A stretch of DNA of 64,000 nucleotides, taken from the NCBI RefSeq assembly GCF_902706295.1, contig NZ_CACSJJ010000026.1:1-64000 (forward strand), read 5' to 3'. The stretch's first letter is position 1, and each line of letters begins with the position of its first letter. The notes under the pieces were generated by a model. The model made no database searches. It worked only from the letters and a program-made list of their open reading frames with translations, and was not told the origin of the DNA. This DNA is from Arthrobacter sp. 18067. GTDB taxonomy: Bacteria > Actinomycetota > Actinomycetes > Actinomycetales > Micrococcaceae. Position numbers and translations under genes: made by a program. Positions 25,953 through 36,391 of the stretch are shown here, piece after piece.

Positions 25953-26014
25953 ATTCGACGGCTCGCTGCCCACTCGACGGCTCAAACCGTCTAACGCGCA
26001 GCAAACCGTCGAAT
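25953..26014. terminator. Nested inverted repeats between convergent pucR and purU
   Basis: ATTCGACGG (25953-25961) and CCGTCGAAT (26006-26014) are perfect 9-base arms. Inside, GACGG (25976-25980) pairs with CCGTC (25987-25991). Position between convergent genes suggests a terminator, but no T-run is present. Confidence 0.4.
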
Positions 26015-26028
26015 CGGGTAGTCAAGGC

Positions 26029-26928
26029 CTACTTCAACACGATCGTCCTGGTCCCATTCAGGATGATCCGCCCCTCGCAGTGCCAGCGAACGGCGTTGCT
26101 GAGGGCCTTGCATTCTGTGTCCCGACCGGCGGCTACGAGATCGTCCGGTCCGAACGTGTGGTCCACCTCCACTACCTGCTGGGCGATGATTGGTCCTTCG
26201 TCCAACTCGCCATTCACGTAGTGGGCAGTGGCACCCACAGTTTTCACACCACGCGCGTAGGCCTGGTGGTAGGGCTTGGCACCCTTGAAGCTCGGCAGGA
26301 ACGAGTGGTGGATGTTGATCGCCCGGCCGTCGAGCTTGCGGGCGAGGTCGTCGCTGAGTACCTGCATGTAGCGGGCAAGGACAATGAGCTCAACGTCCAA
26401 CTCATCAATGATGTCCAGCAAGCGACCCTCGGCTGCAGGCTTGGTGGCAGCCGTGACAGGAACGTGGAAGAACGGAATCCCGTGCCACTCTGCCAAACCC
26501 TGATGGTCGGTGTGGTTGGACACGACGCCCACCACGTCAATGGGCAGCTCACCGATCCGTGCGCGGAACAGCAAGTCGTTCAGGCAGTGCCCGAACTTCG
26601 AGACCATGATCAGCACACGGCGCTTGTACCCCTGGCGCTCCAGTTGCCAGTTCATGCCGTACTTCTCGCCTACTGGAGAGAAAGCGGCCCGCAGCTCATC
26701 AACGGTGGAGATGCCGGCGTCGGACGCGAAGTGCACCCGCATGAAGAAGTGGCGTTCGGCTCGATCGCCGAACTGTTTGTTGTCGATGATGTCGCAGCCG
26801 TGTTCCAGCAGGAAGCCGGACACCGCGTGGACAATTCCGGGACCCTCAGGGCAGTCGAGGGTGAGCACGTGCTCCACAGTCGTCTCAGTGGGGGAAACGG
26901 CGGCAGTTTCAGTTTGGATGGCAGTCAT
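26029..26928 (-). CDS. purU: Formyltetrahydrofolate deformylase
   Basis: Hydrolyses 10-formyl-THF to THF plus formate. 299 residues: an N-terminal ACT domain (LTLDCPEGPGIVHAVSGFLL, residues 21-90) and a formyltransferase-like catalytic domain with SKFGHCLNDLL, INIHHSFLPSFKGAKPYHQA (catalytic His) and AHYVNGELDEGPII (catalytic Asp). ATG 26928 begins two bases after the sdaA stop with GGAG eight bases upstream. As last gene of the glyA-sox-sdaA operon it probably relieves the one-carbon load made by sarcosine oxidation and returns free THF to SoxA and GlyA. Confidence 0.95.
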   Translation of the reverse strand: MTAIQTETAAVSPTETTVEHVLTLDCPEGPGIVHAVSGFLLEHGCDIIDNKQFGDRAERHFFMRVHFASDAGISTVDELRAAFSPVGEKYGMNWQLERQGYKRRVLIMVSKFGHCLNDLLFRARIGELPIDVVGVVSNHTDHQGLAEWHGIPFFHVPVTAATKPAAEGRLLDIIDELDVELIVLARYMQVLSDDLARKLDGRAINIHHSFLPSFKGAKPYHQAYARGVKTVGATAHYVNGELDEGPIIAQQVVEVDHTFGPDDLVAAGRDTECKALSNAVRWHCEGRIILNGTRTIVLK

Positions 26929-26930
26929 GG

Positions 26931-28334
26931 CTAGCACTCCACTACGTTGACGGCGAGGCCTCCACGGGAGGTCTCCTTGTACTTTGATTTCATGTCCGCG
27001 CCTGTTTCGCGCATGGTCTTGATGGCTTTGTCCAAGGACACTTTGTGGCTGCCATCGCCGTGCAGGGCGAGGCGGGCGGCGTTGATGGCCTTGACGCTGG
27101 CGATCGCGTTGCGTTCGATGCAGGGGATCTGCACCAGTCCGCCCACGGGATCGCAGGTGAGTCCCAGGTTGTGTTCGATGCCCACTTCGGCAGCATTTTC
27201 CACCTGCTCAGGCGTTCCGCCGAGGACTTCGCAGAGCCCCGCAGCGGCCATGGAGCAGGCGGAACCAACCTCGCCTTGGCAGCCGACTTCGGCACCCGAA
27301 ATGGACGCGTTGATCTTGAACAGAATTCCGACGGCGGCCGCCGCCAGCAGGAAGCGCACGACACCGTCGTCGTTGGCTCCCGGAACAAACTTGGTGTAAT
27401 AGTGCAGCACCGCCGGGACAATGCCGGCGGCACCATTCGTGGGTGCTGTGACGATCCTGCCGCCCGCGGCGTTTTCCTCGTTCACGGCCAAGGCGAACAG
27501 ATTGACCCATTCCATGGCGAGGAGGGGGTCTGAAGGATTGGATGCAGCGCCGGGGGCCTTGTTTGCGGCGTCGGTCGCGGCCAGCGTCTTGAACAACGAC
27601 GGCGCCCGTCGCCTGACGTTCAAGCCTCCCGGCAGGATTCCCTCGGCAGAGCAGCCGTTGTCCACGCACTCCTGCATGACGGCCCAGATCCCCAGCAACC
27701 GTTCGCGCAGTTCTTCCTCGGAACGCCACACGAGTTCGTTGGCCAGCATGATGTCCGAGATGGACTTACCCTCGCGGAGGCAGATGGCCAGCAGTTCGTC
27801 GGCAGTGCTGAAGGGGTAGGGCAGAACGGTGTCATCGGCTACCACTTTGTCGGCTCCGGAGACGTCCCCGTCCACCACAAAGCCGCCCCCGATGGAGTAG
27901 TAGCTGCGTTCCCGCAGGACCGAGCCGGTGTGGTCAAGCGCGCGGAACGTCATGCCGTTGGGGTGGGCCGGCAACGACTTGCGCCGGTGCAGGACCACGT
28001 CCTCGTCCCAGTTGAAGTCAACCCGGTGGTTGCCGGCCAAGCGCAGTTCTGCATCGAGTGCGGCCGCTGCAACCTGGTCATCGGCAGTGTGAGTGTTGAC
28101 GGTTTCGGGGGAGTGGCCTTGCAGCCCCAGCACCACAGCCTTGTCTGAGCCGTGGCCCCGGCCGGTGGCGCCCAGGGAGCCGAAAAGCTCTGCCTGGACG
28201 CGCACCGTAGCCGGAAGCTGGCCGGACGATTCAAGACCGTCCGTGAACTGCTTTGCCGCGCGCATCGGGCCTACCGTGTGTGAAGACGACGGCCCGATGC
28301 CAACAGAAAACAGATCAAGCACACTCAGTGCCAT
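26931..28334 (-). CDS. sdaA: L-serine ammonia-lyase, iron-sulfur dependent, single chain
   Basis: Deaminates L-serine to pyruvate with a 4Fe-4S cluster. The 467-residue chain contains both the beta-like N-terminal half ([20 protein letters not shown] at residues 3-22) and the alpha-like C-terminal half. Cluster cysteines are seen in [35 protein letters not shown] and the C-terminal region. The start shares one base with the soxG stop (TAATG). In this operon it drains serine formed by GlyA into pyruvate, completing sarcosine assimilation. Confidence 0.96.
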   Translation of the reverse strand: MALSVLDLFSVGIGPSSSHTVGPMRAAKQFTDGLESSGQLPATVRVQAELFGSLGATGRGHGSDKAVVLGLQGHSPETVNTHTADDQVAAAALDAELRLAGNHRVDFNWDEDVVLHRRKSLPAHPNGMTFRALDHTGSVLRERSYYSIGGGFVVDGDVSGADKVVADDTVLPYPFSTADELLAICLREGKSISDIMLANELVWRSEEELRERLLGIWAVMQECVDNGCSAEGILPGGLNVRRRAPSLFKTLAATDAANKAPGAASNPSDPLLAMEWVNLFALAVNEENAAGGRIVTAPTNGAAGIVPAVLHYYTKFVPGANDDGVVRFLLAAAAVGILFKINASISGAEVGCQGEVGSACSMAAAGLCEVLGGTPEQVENAAEVGIEHNLGLTCDPVGGLVQIPCIERNAIASVKAINAARLALHGDGSHKVSLDKAIKTMRETGADMKSKYKETSRGGLAVNVVEC

Positions 28335-28978
28335 TAGGGGACCTCGGGGGAGGCGTACTCCCGCATGGCATCGAGGAGCCAGCGTCCCAGGAAATCGGCA
28401 AACGAGGCCCGGGGAAAGATCCGGTAGGTCTCGTCAGAGGTCTTCCAGAGCATCACCGGGATGTGGGCGAGCTCGGTGGAAACAGCCGTCCCGGCCTTGA
28501 AAACCCGCGGGTGCAGGTCCAAGGCGCACGTCTTCTCCAGTACTGCACGGGCGTGGCTGCCGGAGAGCTCAAACGTGGTGCGGTTGGCGGACAGGTCCAC
28601 CACCTGGCCCGCGTCATTGCCCAATGCCGTGGTCAGATCGCTGACCAAAGAGCCTCCGAGCGAATCGTGGGCTTCCTCCGGCGCGACGACCATGAACTCG
28701 GTGGGGCCAAGCCACAGGGTGTTCACGGAACCGGTCCCCGTCACGTCACCGCAAGCGGCAGGCAATCCGCCGGTCACGGACGCAACGCGGGCACCGGCGT
28801 CGGACGTTCGGTCAACCCGAAGACCAACCATTGCCTGGTACGGGATTTCGGTGAGCGTCACCGTGCCCGGCACGGAGCCGGAGGTGAAAGCGTCAGCCAG
28901 GTGCTCGGCCGGGCTGCGGCGGGCGCCCCGGACGCGGTCGACGTGTGCGGTTTCTGCTGGTGTTGCTGTTTCAGCCAT
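28334..28978 (-). CDS. soxG: Sarcosine oxidase gamma subunit
   Basis: 214 residues. Gamma chain of heterotetrameric sarcosine oxidase, related to the aminomethyltransferase fold ([57 protein letters not shown]). It helps assemble the enzyme and has no cofactor of its own. The start ATG 28978 overlaps the end of soxA by eight bases. Gene order soxB-D-A-G is the standard one. Confidence 0.95.
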   Translation of the reverse strand: MAETATPAETAHVDRVRGARRSPAEHLADAFTSGSVPGTVTLTEIPYQAMVGLRVDRTSDAGARVASVTGGLPAACGDVTGTGSVNTLWLGPTEFMVVAPEEAHDSLGGSLVSDLTTALGNDAGQVVDLSANRTTFELSGSHARAVLEKTCALDLHPRVFKAGTAVSTELAHIPVMLWKTSDETYRIFPRASFADFLGRWLLDAMREYASPEVP

Positions 28979-31916
28979 CTTTGCGGGTCCCTTCAGCATC
29001 GAAAAGTACGGTTTCGCCAACAACCACGTCCACCAATTGGTCTCCCAGCGAGGCCACAAGGGTCTCGCCGATGCGGTTGCGGCCGTTTTGAATGAGTGCC
29101 AGGGCGAAGGAACGGCCCAGCGCGGCGCTGTGGTAACTGGAGGTCACGAAGCCCTCCATGGGGACGGGTCCGTTAGCCGGGTTGACCGGGATACCCTTTT
29201 CCACCAGCTGCGTGCCTTCCGGCAACCTCAGCGAGTGGTCCACGGGAAGGACGCTCACCAGGTGCTTGCGGTCCTCGCGGCTGGCGTCCTCGCGGAGGTA
29301 GGAGCGCTTGCCGATGAAGTCCTTGGCTTTGGAGACGATCCAGTCCATACCGGCGTCCTGCGGGGTGACCGTGCCATCGGTGTCCTGCCCCACGATCGGG
29401 TAGCCCTTCTCGGCGCGAAGAACGTGCATGGTTTCCGTGCCGTACGGGGTGATGTTGAACTCGGCACCTGCGGCAGCAACAGCTTCCCAGGTGTTGAGTC
29501 CGTACCAGGACGGGATGTTGATTTCGTAGGCCAGTTCACCGGAGAAGGAGATGCGGCAAACGCGTGCCTGCACTCCGGAGGCCAGCGTGGTCTCGCGGAA
29601 GGTCATGAACGGGAAGGCTTCTGCATCCAGGCCACCGTTTTCGGCCAGCTGGGGAGCAACCTTGGCGATCACTGCGCGGGACTTCGGGCCCACGACGGCG
29701 ATGGTGCTCCACTGCTCCGTCACGGACGTGCAGACCACATCGAGTTCCGGCCACTCCGTCTGGTGCCACTCTTCCAGCCAGTCCAGCACCTTGGCTGCGC
29801 CACCGGTGGTGGTGGTCATGAAGTAGCGGTCATCGTCCAAGCGGAGGGTTACGCCGTCGTCGAAGATCATGCCGTCCAAGGTGCACATGACTCCGTAGCG
29901 GGCCGATCCCGGGGCGAGCTTCTTGAAGGCGTTGGTGTACACGCGGTTCAGGAATTCACCGGCGTCCTTGCCGCGGATCTCGATCTTGCCCAGCGTGGTG
30001 GCGTCCATGAAGCCCACGGAGTCGCGGACGGCTGCGCATTCACGCAGGACTGCGGTGTCCATGTCCTCGCTGCCCTGCGGGTAGTACCAGGGGCGCTTCC
30101 ACTGTCCAACATCCTCGAACAGTGCGCCCTGGGCAACGTGCCACGGGTGGATGGAGGTCACGCGGGCAGGGTCGAACAATTCGCCACGCTGGCGGCCTGC
30201 CAAGGCTGCGAAGGCCACGGGAGTGAACGGCGCGCGGTAGGCGGTGGTGCCGATCTCGCCGACGCCCGGGATGCTTTCTGCGCCACCGAACTTCAGCGCG
30301 GCGGCGATGACGCCGATCGCGTTGACGCCGGATGTCTTGCCCTGATCGTTGGCCGTGCTGATGGAGGTGTAACGCTTGACGTGCTCCACGGAGCGCATGC
30401 CGGCCCCGGTGGAGCGGAGAACGTCAGCCACGGACTGGTCGCGCTGGAAGTCGACAAAGTGGTGGTGCCATTCGCCGGGCTCACCGGTCTGGCCGGGAAC
30501 CAGCCAGAGCTGGCGGCTGGGAGCGCTGGCTGCAGGTGCCTGCAGTTCCACAGGGATGGTGGCGGACTCGAAACCAGCCGCGATGGATGCTGCGGCTCCC
30601 GCCGAGATGCCCTCTGCCAGGCAATCCTCCAGTTCGTAGCTGCCACGGCCTGCGCCCACAACCTGCTGGTCGCGGACCGGTTTGGTGGGAATGAACGCTG
30701 CGAGCTCGTCATCCCAACGCAGCTTGCCCTGGCGCTGGCTGTGGAGGTGGACCACCGGGGACCAGCCACCGGAAACTGCGAGAAGGTCGGCAGCCAGCTG
30801 TTCGACGCCCGAGGTGAGTTCGCCGTCGTCGTTGATGCTGCGGACGGTGACGCCGTTCAGGCGGCCATTCCCGTCCGCCGACGTATCCGCCACGGCGCTG
30901 CCGATGAGGACCCGGATACCGGACTCGACGGCGGCGGCGGCCTTCGCGCTGATCTGCGGACGGGCATCGACGACGGCGGCAATCGCCACGCCTGCTGCCT
31001 GCAGGTCCGCGGCAAGAGCGTAAGCGGAGTCGTTGGTGGTGCTGATGACAACGCGTGAACCGGCGGCCACGGCGTAGCGGTTCAGGTAAGTGCGGGCGGC
31101 CGAGGCGAGCATGATGCCCGGGCGGTCGTTGTTCTCGAACACCAACGGACGCTCATGGGCGCCCGGAGCCAGGACAACCTGCTTGGCACGGATGTGCCAA
31201 ATCCGCTGGCGGGATACGCCCGAAGCTGCCGGAACGCTCAGGTGGTCCGTGCGGTTCTGGGCTGCGATGAAGTAGTTGGAATCGTAGGAACCGAAGGCCG
31301 TCGTGCGGTTCAGGACCGTGCACTCGCCGGCGGAAACCAGCTCTGCCTCGACATCAGCAACCCACTCCAGGGCCGCCTTGCCTTCGATCACTTCGGCGAG
31401 GCCTTCGGCGGTTGAGCCGGAGAGCAGGGAGCCGCCAAGTTCGGGCTGGTCGTCAATGAGGATGACGCGGGCACCGGTGCGGACAGCTTCGCGGGCGGCC
31501 GCCAGCCCGGCAATACCGCCGCCGACTACCAGGACATCCGTGTGGACATACTTCTTGTCGTACTCAGCCTTGTCCTCGTTGGGATCAAGCTTGCCAAGGC
31601 CGGACAAGAGCTCAATGTTCATGCCGTCCACCAAGGAAACTGCCGTGGCGGGAAGCATTGATTCGGCGACGTGGCCCCGGAAGCGGGGAGCGATCTTGAC
31701 CAGGGCGTTGGACTCTTCCACGCCGGCGGCCATGATGCCGCGGGGGCGGTCCTCATAGAGGGAGTTGCCGGCGCTGATGTGGCCGTTGGCCAGCAGCGCC
31801 GAAGCGATGGTGTCACCCGGGTGACCGGTGAATTCCTGGCCGTCCACTGTGAAGCGCCAAGAGATGCTGCGATCGATGCGTCCGCCGGTGGCGAGGCGTG
31901 CGTTCTTGCTGGTCAC
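28971..31916 (-). CDS. soxA: Sarcosine oxidase alpha subunit (GTG start)
   Basis: 981 residues. Carries NAD+ and the folate site of heterotetrameric sarcosine oxidase, transferring the methyl-derived carbon to THF as 5,10-methylene-THF. Start GTG 31916 is two bases inside the end of soxD with GGAG seven bases upstream. Order of domains: an N-terminal 2Fe-2S-ferredoxin-like fold ([20 protein letters not shown]), a dinucleotide domain ([18 protein letters not shown] near residue 130), a pyridine-nucleotide disulphide part with a second Rossmann unit ([20 protein letters not shown]), and a C-terminal GcvT-like folate domain ([34 protein letters not shown]). Confidence 0.97.
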   Translation of the reverse strand: MTSKNARLATGGRIDRSISWRFTVDGQEFTGHPGDTIASALLANGHISAGNSLYEDRPRGIMAAGVEESNALVKIAPRFRGHVAESMLPATAVSLVDGMNIELLSGLGKLDPNEDKAEYDKKYVHTDVLVVGGGIAGLAAAREAVRTGARVILIDDQPELGGSLLSGSTAEGLAEVIEGKAALEWVADVEAELVSAGECTVLNRTTAFGSYDSNYFIAAQNRTDHLSVPAASGVSRQRIWHIRAKQVVLAPGAHERPLVFENNDRPGIMLASAARTYLNRYAVAAGSRVVISTTNDSAYALAADLQAAGVAIAAVVDARPQISAKAAAAVESGIRVLIGSAVADTSADGNGRLNGVTVRSINDDGELTSGVEQLAADLLAVSGGWSPVVHLHSQRQGKLRWDDELAAFIPTKPVRDQQVVGAGRGSYELEDCLAEGISAGAAASIAAGFESATIPVELQAPAASAPSRQLWLVPGQTGEPGEWHHHFVDFQRDQSVADVLRSTGAGMRSVEHVKRYTSISTANDQGKTSGVNAIGVIAAALKFGGAESIPGVGEIGTTAYRAPFTPVAFAALAGRQRGELFDPARVTSIHPWHVAQGALFEDVGQWKRPWYYPQGSEDMDTAVLRECAAVRDSVGFMDATTLGKIEIRGKDAGEFLNRVYTNAFKKLAPGSARYGVMCTLDGMIFDDGVTLRLDDDRYFMTTTTGGAAKVLDWLEEWHQTEWPELDVVCTSVTEQWSTIAVVGPKSRAVIAKVAPQLAENGGLDAEAFPFMTFRETTLASGVQARVCRISFSGELAYEINIPSWYGLNTWEAVAAAGAEFNITPYGTETMHVLRAEKGYPIVGQDTDGTVTPQDAGMDWIVSKAKDFIGKRSYLREDASREDRKHLVSVLPVDHSLRLPEGTQLVEKGIPVNPANGPVPMEGFVTSSYHSAALGRSFALALIQNGRNRIGETLVASLGDQLVDVVVGETVLFDAEGTRKDG

Positions 31917-31918
31917 TT

Positions 31919-32350
31919 CTAGACTCCTTCCGAGGAGATGGGGGTGGTGGCCGTGGGGGCTGTGGCGCCGGGGGCGAGGCCCGGTGCGCTGGCTTGGCCG
32001 AAGTCGCCCGACTGGGTGAACTCGCCCGGCTGGGTGGGGTCGCTCTTGCTTGCCCCGGCGCTCGCAGCGCTTGCTTGGAGCTCCGGGCGGGGCTGGCCCA
32101 TCCCGTAGATGGAGTGGATCTCGTAGGTCACGGTGTCGCGGAGCATGTTGAACCACTGCCGGCAGCCCGTGCTGTGAACCCACCGCTCGGCGAAGGTTCC
32201 CTTGGTGTTCTCGCGGTAGAACAGGTATTCAGCCCATTCGCGGTCCGTGAGGTCATTGGGGCTCTCCGGGTAGGCGACGTGTGCTTGGCCGCCGTAGTGG
32301 AATTCGGTTTCGTCGCGTGGCCCGCAGTTGGGGCATGAAATGAGGAGCAT
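31919..32350 (-). CDS. soxD: Sarcosine oxidase delta subunit, with C-terminal extension
   Basis: 143 residues. Small zinc-binding subunit: [10 protein letters not shown] gives Cys6 and Cys9, and ERWVHSTGC gives His59 and Cys63, exactly the four-ligand zinc site known for the family. Residues 1-90 cover the normal subunit (about 95-100 residues in characterised enzymes). The last 50 residues are an Ala/Ser/Pro/Thr/Gly-rich tail ([25 protein letters not shown]) of low complexity, probably disordered and dispensable. Confidence 0.95.
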   Translation of the reverse strand: MLLISCPNCGPRDETEFHYGGQAHVAYPESPNDLTDREWAEYLFYRENTKGTFAERWVHSTGCRQWFNMLRDTVTYEIHSIYGMGQPRPELQASAASAGASKSDPTQPGEFTQSGDFGQASAPGLAPGATAPTATTPISSEGV

Positions 32351-32366
32351 GTCTGTCCTGTCCTGG

Positions 32367-33587
32367 CTAGTGGGCTACGGCTGCGGCGCCGTGTTCGTCG
32401 ATCAAGGCGCCGGTCTCGAAGCGTTCCAGCGCGAACGGCTTGTTCAACGTGTGCGGCGCGCCGGTGGCAATGGTGTGCGCGAACGTCAGGCCTGCCGCGG
32501 GCGTGCCCTTGAAGCCACCGGTTCCCCAACCGCAGTTGACGAACATGTTCTCCACCGGGGAGAGGCCCACAATCGGGGAGGCGTCCAACGTGGTGTCCAC
32601 GATGCCTCCCCAGGTTCGGAGCACGTGGGCCCGGGCGAAGATTGGGAAGAGTTCAACGGCCGCCGCCATCTGCTCCTCGATCACGTGGAACGAGCCGCGC
32701 TGGCCGTAGCCGTTGTAGGAATCGACGCCTGCGCCCATCACCAGTTCACCCTTGTGGGCCTGGGAAACGTAGACGTGCACGTGATTGGACATGACCACCG
32801 TGGGGTGGACCGGTTCGTGCAGTTCGGACACCAACGCCTGGAGCGGGTGCGACTGGATCGGCAGGCGGAAGCCGGCCATTTCTGCCAGGACCGAGCTGTG
32901 GCCGGCGGCGCAGAGACCCACCTTTTCGGTGTTGATGTTGCCGCGGGTGGTCTTGACGCCGGTGACCCGGTTGCCGTCCTTGATGAAGCCGGTGACTTCG
33001 CAGTTCTGGATGATGTCCACGCCCAGTTCATCGCACTTGCGGGCGAAGGCCCATGCCACGTGGTCGTGCTTGGCGATGCCTGCGCGCGGCTGGTAGGTGG
33101 CACCCATGACGGGGTAGCGGATGTTGTCGCTGATGTTCAGGATGGGGCAGAGTTCCTTGACCTGCTGCGGGTCCAACCACTCAGCGTCCACACCGTTGAG
33201 CCGGTTGGCTCCTACGCGGCGAACGCTTTCTCGGACATCGCCCAGGGTGTGGGCCAGGTTCATGACGCCGCGCTGGCTGAACAGGAAGTCGTACTCCAGC
33301 TCTTCCGGGAGGATTTCCCAGAGCTTGAGCGCGTGCTCGTAGATGGCAGCGCTCTCGTCCCAGAGGTAGTTGGAACGGATGATGGTGGTGTTGCGGGCCA
33401 TGTTTCCACCGGCCAGCCAGCCCTTTTCCAGAATGGCGATGTTCGTCATGCCGTGGTTCTTGGCCAGGAAGTACGCGGTGGCCAGGCCGTGCCCGCCGCC
33501 GCCCACAATCACGGCGTCGTAGCTTTTCTTCGGGTCCGGGTTGCGCCAGAGGAAGTCCGGGTGTTCGGGGAGGTGGTCTGCACTCAC
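32367..33587 (-). CDS. soxB: Sarcosine oxidase beta subunit (GTG start)
   Basis: 406 residues. Flavin subunit that oxidises sarcosine to glycine; binds FAD and covalent FMN. N-terminal FAD motif [20 protein letters not shown] (residues 22-41), then [19 protein letters not shown], and a C-terminal [18 protein letters not shown] that closes the FAD site. Start GTG 33587 overlaps the glyA stop (GTGA). A histidine near residue 170-175 ([12 protein letters not shown] region) fits the FMN-linked His of the family. Confidence 0.96.
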   Translation of the reverse strand: MSADHLPEHPDFLWRNPDPKKSYDAVIVGGGGHGLATAYFLAKNHGMTNIAILEKGWLAGGNMARNTTIIRSNYLWDESAAIYEHALKLWEILPEELEYDFLFSQRGVMNLAHTLGDVRESVRRVGANRLNGVDAEWLDPQQVKELCPILNISDNIRYPVMGATYQPRAGIAKHDHVAWAFARKCDELGVDIIQNCEVTGFIKDGNRVTGVKTTRGNINTEKVGLCAAGHSSVLAEMAGFRLPIQSHPLQALVSELHEPVHPTVVMSNHVHVYVSQAHKGELVMGAGVDSYNGYGQRGSFHVIEEQMAAAVELFPIFARAHVLRTWGGIVDTTLDASPIVGLSPVENMFVNCGWGTGGFKGTPAAGLTFAHTIATGAPHTLNKPFALERFETGALIDEHGAAAVAH

Positions 33588-34966
33588 TGGGCTGCTCCAA
33601 TCAGTTCTGCTTCGAGTTCGGTTTCGGCGCCTTTGCCGAGGTGGGGATAGAGGGGGAACTTGCCCGCCAGCGCGGTCACGCGGCTGCGGAGTTCGACGGC
33701 GGTGGTTTCGTCAAGGGTGACGTCACCTTCTGTGCTGCTTGCGTCGCCGCTTGCCTGGGTGCCGCTGTTCGCTGCGGCGATCAACGCCGTCGCAATAATG
33801 TCTGAGACTTCGGTGAAGTCCTCGGCGCCGAAGCCGCGGGCGGCGAGGGCGGGAGTGCCGATGCGCAGGCCGGAGGAAACCATCGGCGGGCGGGGATCGA
33901 AGGGGACGGCGTTGCGGTTGACCGTGATGCCGATGCGGTGCAGCGTGTCCTCGGCCTGCTGACCGTTAAGTACTGAGTGGCGGAGGTCGGCGAGGACCAA
34001 GTGGACGTCGGTTCCGCCGCTGACCACGGAGATGCCGGCTGCGGCAACGTCGTCCTGCAGGAGGCGTTCGGCCAGGATCTTGGAGCCTTCCAGGACGCGG
34101 ACCTGGCGTTCCTGGAACTCGGGCTCGGCGGCCATCTTGAAGGCAACGGCCTTGGCTGCAATCACGTGCTCCAAGGGGCCACCCTGCTGGCCGGGGAAGA
34201 CAGCGGAGTTAACCTTCTTGGCGATGTCGGCGTCGTTGGTCAGGATCACTCCACCGCGGGGGCCGCCGAGGGTCTTGTGGGTGGTGCTGGTGACGATGTG
34301 CGCGTGGGGGACCGGGCTGGGGTGAAGTCCCGCTGCCACGAGGCCGGCGAAGTGGGCCATGTCCACCATGAGGTAGGCGCCCACCAAGTCCGCAATGCGG
34401 CGGAACTCGGCGAAGTCCAAGTGGCGGGAGTACGCGGACCAGCCGGCGACGATCAGCTGGGGCTTGCTCTCAAGGGCGAGGCGCTCAACTTCGGCCATGT
34501 CCACGGTGTGGGTGTCCTCCCGGACGCCGTACGGGACAACCTTGTAGAGCTTGCCGGAGAAATTGATGCGCATGCCGTGGGTCAGGTGGCCGCCGTGGGC
34601 GAGGTTCAAGCCCATGATGGTGTCGCCCGGGGTGATCAGTGCGTGCATCGCCGAGGCGTTCGCCTGGGCTCCGGAGTGGGGCTGGACGTTGGCGAATTCC
34701 GCGCCAAACAGGGACTTGAGACGGTCGATGGCCAGCTGCTCGATCACATCAACGTGTTCGCAGCCGCCGTAATAACGCTTGCCCGGGTAGCCTTCGGCGT
34801 ACTTGTTGGTCAGCACCGAGCCCTGGGCTTCCATGACAGCCGTGGGGGCGAAGTTCTCAGAGGCGATCATTTCCAGCGTTGACTGCTGGCGGATGAGTTC
34901 CTGGGCGATCGCCTGATCGACCTCCGGGTCCGCCTGGGCGAGCGGGCGGATCAGCGGTTCAACCAT
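33584..34966 (-). CDS. glyA: Serine hydroxymethyltransferase
   Basis: PLP enzyme joining glycine and 5,10-methylene-THF to give serine. 460 residues from ATG 34966 after a GAAGGAG ribosome site. Motifs: [12 protein letters not shown] near residue 30, [32 protein letters not shown], and the PLP-lysine segment [15 protein letters not shown] near residue 245. A C-terminal extension around residues 390-420 ([15 protein letters not shown]) is unusual. As first gene of the sox operon it is a catabolic, dedicated copy that uses both products of sarcosine oxidase. Confidence 0.96.
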   Translation of the reverse strand: MVEPLIRPLAQADPEVDQAIAQELIRQQSTLEMIASENFAPTAVMEAQGSVLTNKYAEGYPGKRYYGGCEHVDVIEQLAIDRLKSLFGAEFANVQPHSGAQANASAMHALITPGDTIMGLNLAHGGHLTHGMRINFSGKLYKVVPYGVREDTHTVDMAEVERLALESKPQLIVAGWSAYSRHLDFAEFRRIADLVGAYLMVDMAHFAGLVAAGLHPSPVPHAHIVTSTTHKTLGGPRGGVILTNDADIAKKVNSAVFPGQQGGPLEHVIAAKAVAFKMAAEPEFQERQVRVLEGSKILAERLLQDDVAAAGISVVSGGTDVHLVLADLRHSVLNGQQAEDTLHRIGITVNRNAVPFDPRPPMVSSGLRIGTPALAARGFGAEDFTEVSDIIATALIAAANSGTQASGDASSTEGDVTLDETTAVELRSRVTALAGKFPLYPHLGKGAETELEAELIGAAQ

Positions 34967-35024
34967 GGTGTTCTCCTTCAAAAGCTTTTCTAGTGGCCGA
35001 CTGTTAGGCAACTGATATATTAGA

Positions 35025-35063
35025 ACTATTGCCATAGTATGTTGGAGATCACATAGTCGTCAA
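35025..35063 (-). promoter_or_regulatory. glyA-sox operon promoter with overlapping operator
   Basis: On the minus strand TTGACG (35063-35058) and TACTAT (35039-35034) are spaced by 18 bases. The perfect inverted repeat ACTAT-TGCC-ATAGT (35025-35038) overlaps the -10 box, and a second imperfect repeat (TATGT/ACATA, 35038-35055) fills the spacer. This is where the divergent GntR protein would be expected to bind and block transcription. Confidence 0.65.
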
Positions 35064-35118
35064 CAGGTCAGCGGTAACTCATCCAGCAGACTATGAATGC
35101 GACTAACGGGAGAGACTA

Positions 35119-35790
35119 ATGAGCGCAGCACTGGAAGCACTGGAATCAGTTCCGCAGGGTACGTCCCTGGCGGAGAACGCCTACTTGCTGCTGCGCGACC
35201 GGCTCATCATGCTGGACATCAAGCCAGGCGACCCCATCAATGACGGCCAGATTGCCGCCGAACTGGGAATCGGGCGCACCCCCGTCCGTGAAGCCATCAA
35301 ACGCCTCGAAAGCGACCACCTCGTGGTGTCATACCCCCGGCGCGGCACGTTCGCCACCGGCGTGGACATCACCCAACTCGCCGAGGTCTCCGAGATCCGC
35401 GAACTGCTGGAACCCCTGGCCTCCCGGAAAGCTGCCCGCATGGCCAGCCCCGCCATGCGTTCAGAGCTCCGCTCCGTCGCTGATGCAATTCGTGACCTGG
35501 AAGGTCAGGACAATTCCTCCCAGGAACTCATGCGCTACGACATTCAAGTGCACCGGCTTATCTACAAGGCCTCGGCCAACGCTCACCTCGAAGACGTCCT
35601 GATCCGGTACGACAACCTCGCAACCCGCATCTGGTGCCACATGCTTGAGAAAATGCCCTCAGTCTCCGGCCACATCTCCGAGCACGCCGAGCTGCTGACT
35701 GCCATTGCCGACGGCGACGAAGACCGCGCCGCCGAGCTCGCCCTCCACCACGTAGTCAGTTTCGAAGAGACCATCCGCAAGGTCCTCTGA
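35119..35790 (+). CDS. GntR-family (FadR subfamily) regulator of the sarcosine operon
   Basis: 223 residues. N-terminal winged helix: LRDRLIMLDIKPGDPINDGQ, AAELGIGRTPVREAIKRLES, VVSYPRRGTFATGVDI. The all-helical C-terminal FCD domain has the metal-site pattern RYDIQVHRLIYKASAN, HMLEKM and HAELLTAIADGDEDRA...HH. Divergent position from glyA-soxBDAG-sdaA-purU suggests it controls that operon, releasing DNA when an intermediate binds. Start ATG 35119 follows GGGAGAGACTA. Confidence 0.92.
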   Translation: MSAALEALESVPQGTSLAENAYLLLRDRLIMLDIKPGDPINDGQIAAELGIGRTPVREAIKRLESDHLVVSYPRRGTFATGVDITQLAEVSEIRELLEPLASRKAARMASPAMRSELRSVADAIRDLEGQDNSSQELMRYDIQVHRLIYKASANAHLEDVLIRYDNLATRIWCHMLEKMPSVSGHISEHAELLTAIADGDEDRAAELALHHVVSFEETIRKVL

Positions 35791-35793
35791 CCC

Positions 35794-36030
35794 CCTCTCA
35801 CTGTTAGCGCGGTTTTTCCTGACGCTCTCTCACGGTGTGCGCGGTTTTTCCTGACGCTCTCTCACGGTTAGCGCGGTTTTTGCCGACGCTCTCTCGCGGT
35901 GTGCGCGGTTTTTCCTGACGCTCTCTCACGGTTTGCGCGGTTCTTGCCGATGCTCTCTCACGGTGTGCGCGGTTTTTGCCGATGCTCTCTCACGGTTTGG
36001 CCGGTTTTCCCTGACCTTCTCTCACTCCGG
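35794..36030. repeat. Tandem array of a 32-bp repeat, seven copies plus a partial
   Basis: Units begin CTCTCTCACGGT and end CCTGACG or GCCGATG: 35794-35825, 35826-35857, 35858-35888 (31 bp), 35889-35920, 35921-35952, 35953-35984, 35985-36016, then a partial. Copies differ at a few fixed positions (TG/TT/TA after CGGT; CCTGACG versus GCCGACG/GCCGATG). There are no spacers. It starts three bases after the GntR stop codon. The unit length is not a multiple of three, so it is not a coding repeat. Confidence 0.92.
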
Positions 36031-36391
36031 GCCGGGCTACTGCGCTCGCGCGATCCCGACTCGCGTCGTCTTGGCCTCGGGAGCCTCCTCAGCCGCCAGA
36101 AGGCAGAGTCCGACGACGATGCCGCCTTGAGTGCCGACGTCGGCCTCCACCACCCAGGTGAGAGGGCGTCGGCGAAAAAGGTCCGGAAGGTGAGAGAGGA
36201 TCGATTGCAAATGCAACTCGGTTGGCGTTATCGCAACAGAGTCGACTCGCTTCGGCCAGGGTTCGCGCAAGCCAAGGTCATATCCACGGTCACATAAAGA
36301 TTCAAAATTGCCCTTGACCGTGGCGTCGCTCACACATAGTCTGATGCAACAGCGTTGCGTTGAATGCAACCCCAATGATTTTGGTGGACAC
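36031..36391. other. Non-coding stretch with an inverted copy of the 32-bp repeat and the MHS transporter promoter
   Basis: 36031-36157 has no convincing gene; on the minus strand it reads as a short in-frame peptide tail that may be a gene fragment. 36167-36198 is a full 32-bp repeat unit in the opposite orientation to the array. 36200-36310 shows nothing distinctive. The rest is the promoter and operator of the transporter gene, listed separately. Confidence 0.6.
36314..36370 (+). promoter_or_regulatory. Promoter and operator of the transporter-creatinase unit
   Basis: TTGACC (36314-36319) and TAGTCT (36337-36342) are spaced by 17 bases, a good sigma-70-type promoter. Just at and after the expected start of transcription, three half sites alternate: GCAAC (36346-36350), GTTGC (36354-36358), GCAAC (36366-36370). 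The last two form TTGC-N-TT-N-AA-N-GCAA. Position suggests repressor control, with the downstream IclR protein as first candidate. Confidence 0.65.

Noticed and set aside
28461-31058. 865-codon open frame antisense to soxA
   Set aside because: It is a shadow caused by high GC in the third codon position of soxA. It has no ribosome site, and soxA is certain.
32328-33650. 440-codon plus frame antisense to soxB
   Set aside because: Fully covered by the sarcosine oxidase beta gene; no start signal.
35794-36016. CRISPR array
   Set aside because: Repeats are directly adjacent without spacers, differ among themselves and have no cas genes nearby.
35899-36297. 132-codon frame through the 32-bp repeats
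   Set aside because: Coding is made of the repeat array itself, whose unit is not a multiple of three; no ribosome site and no homology.
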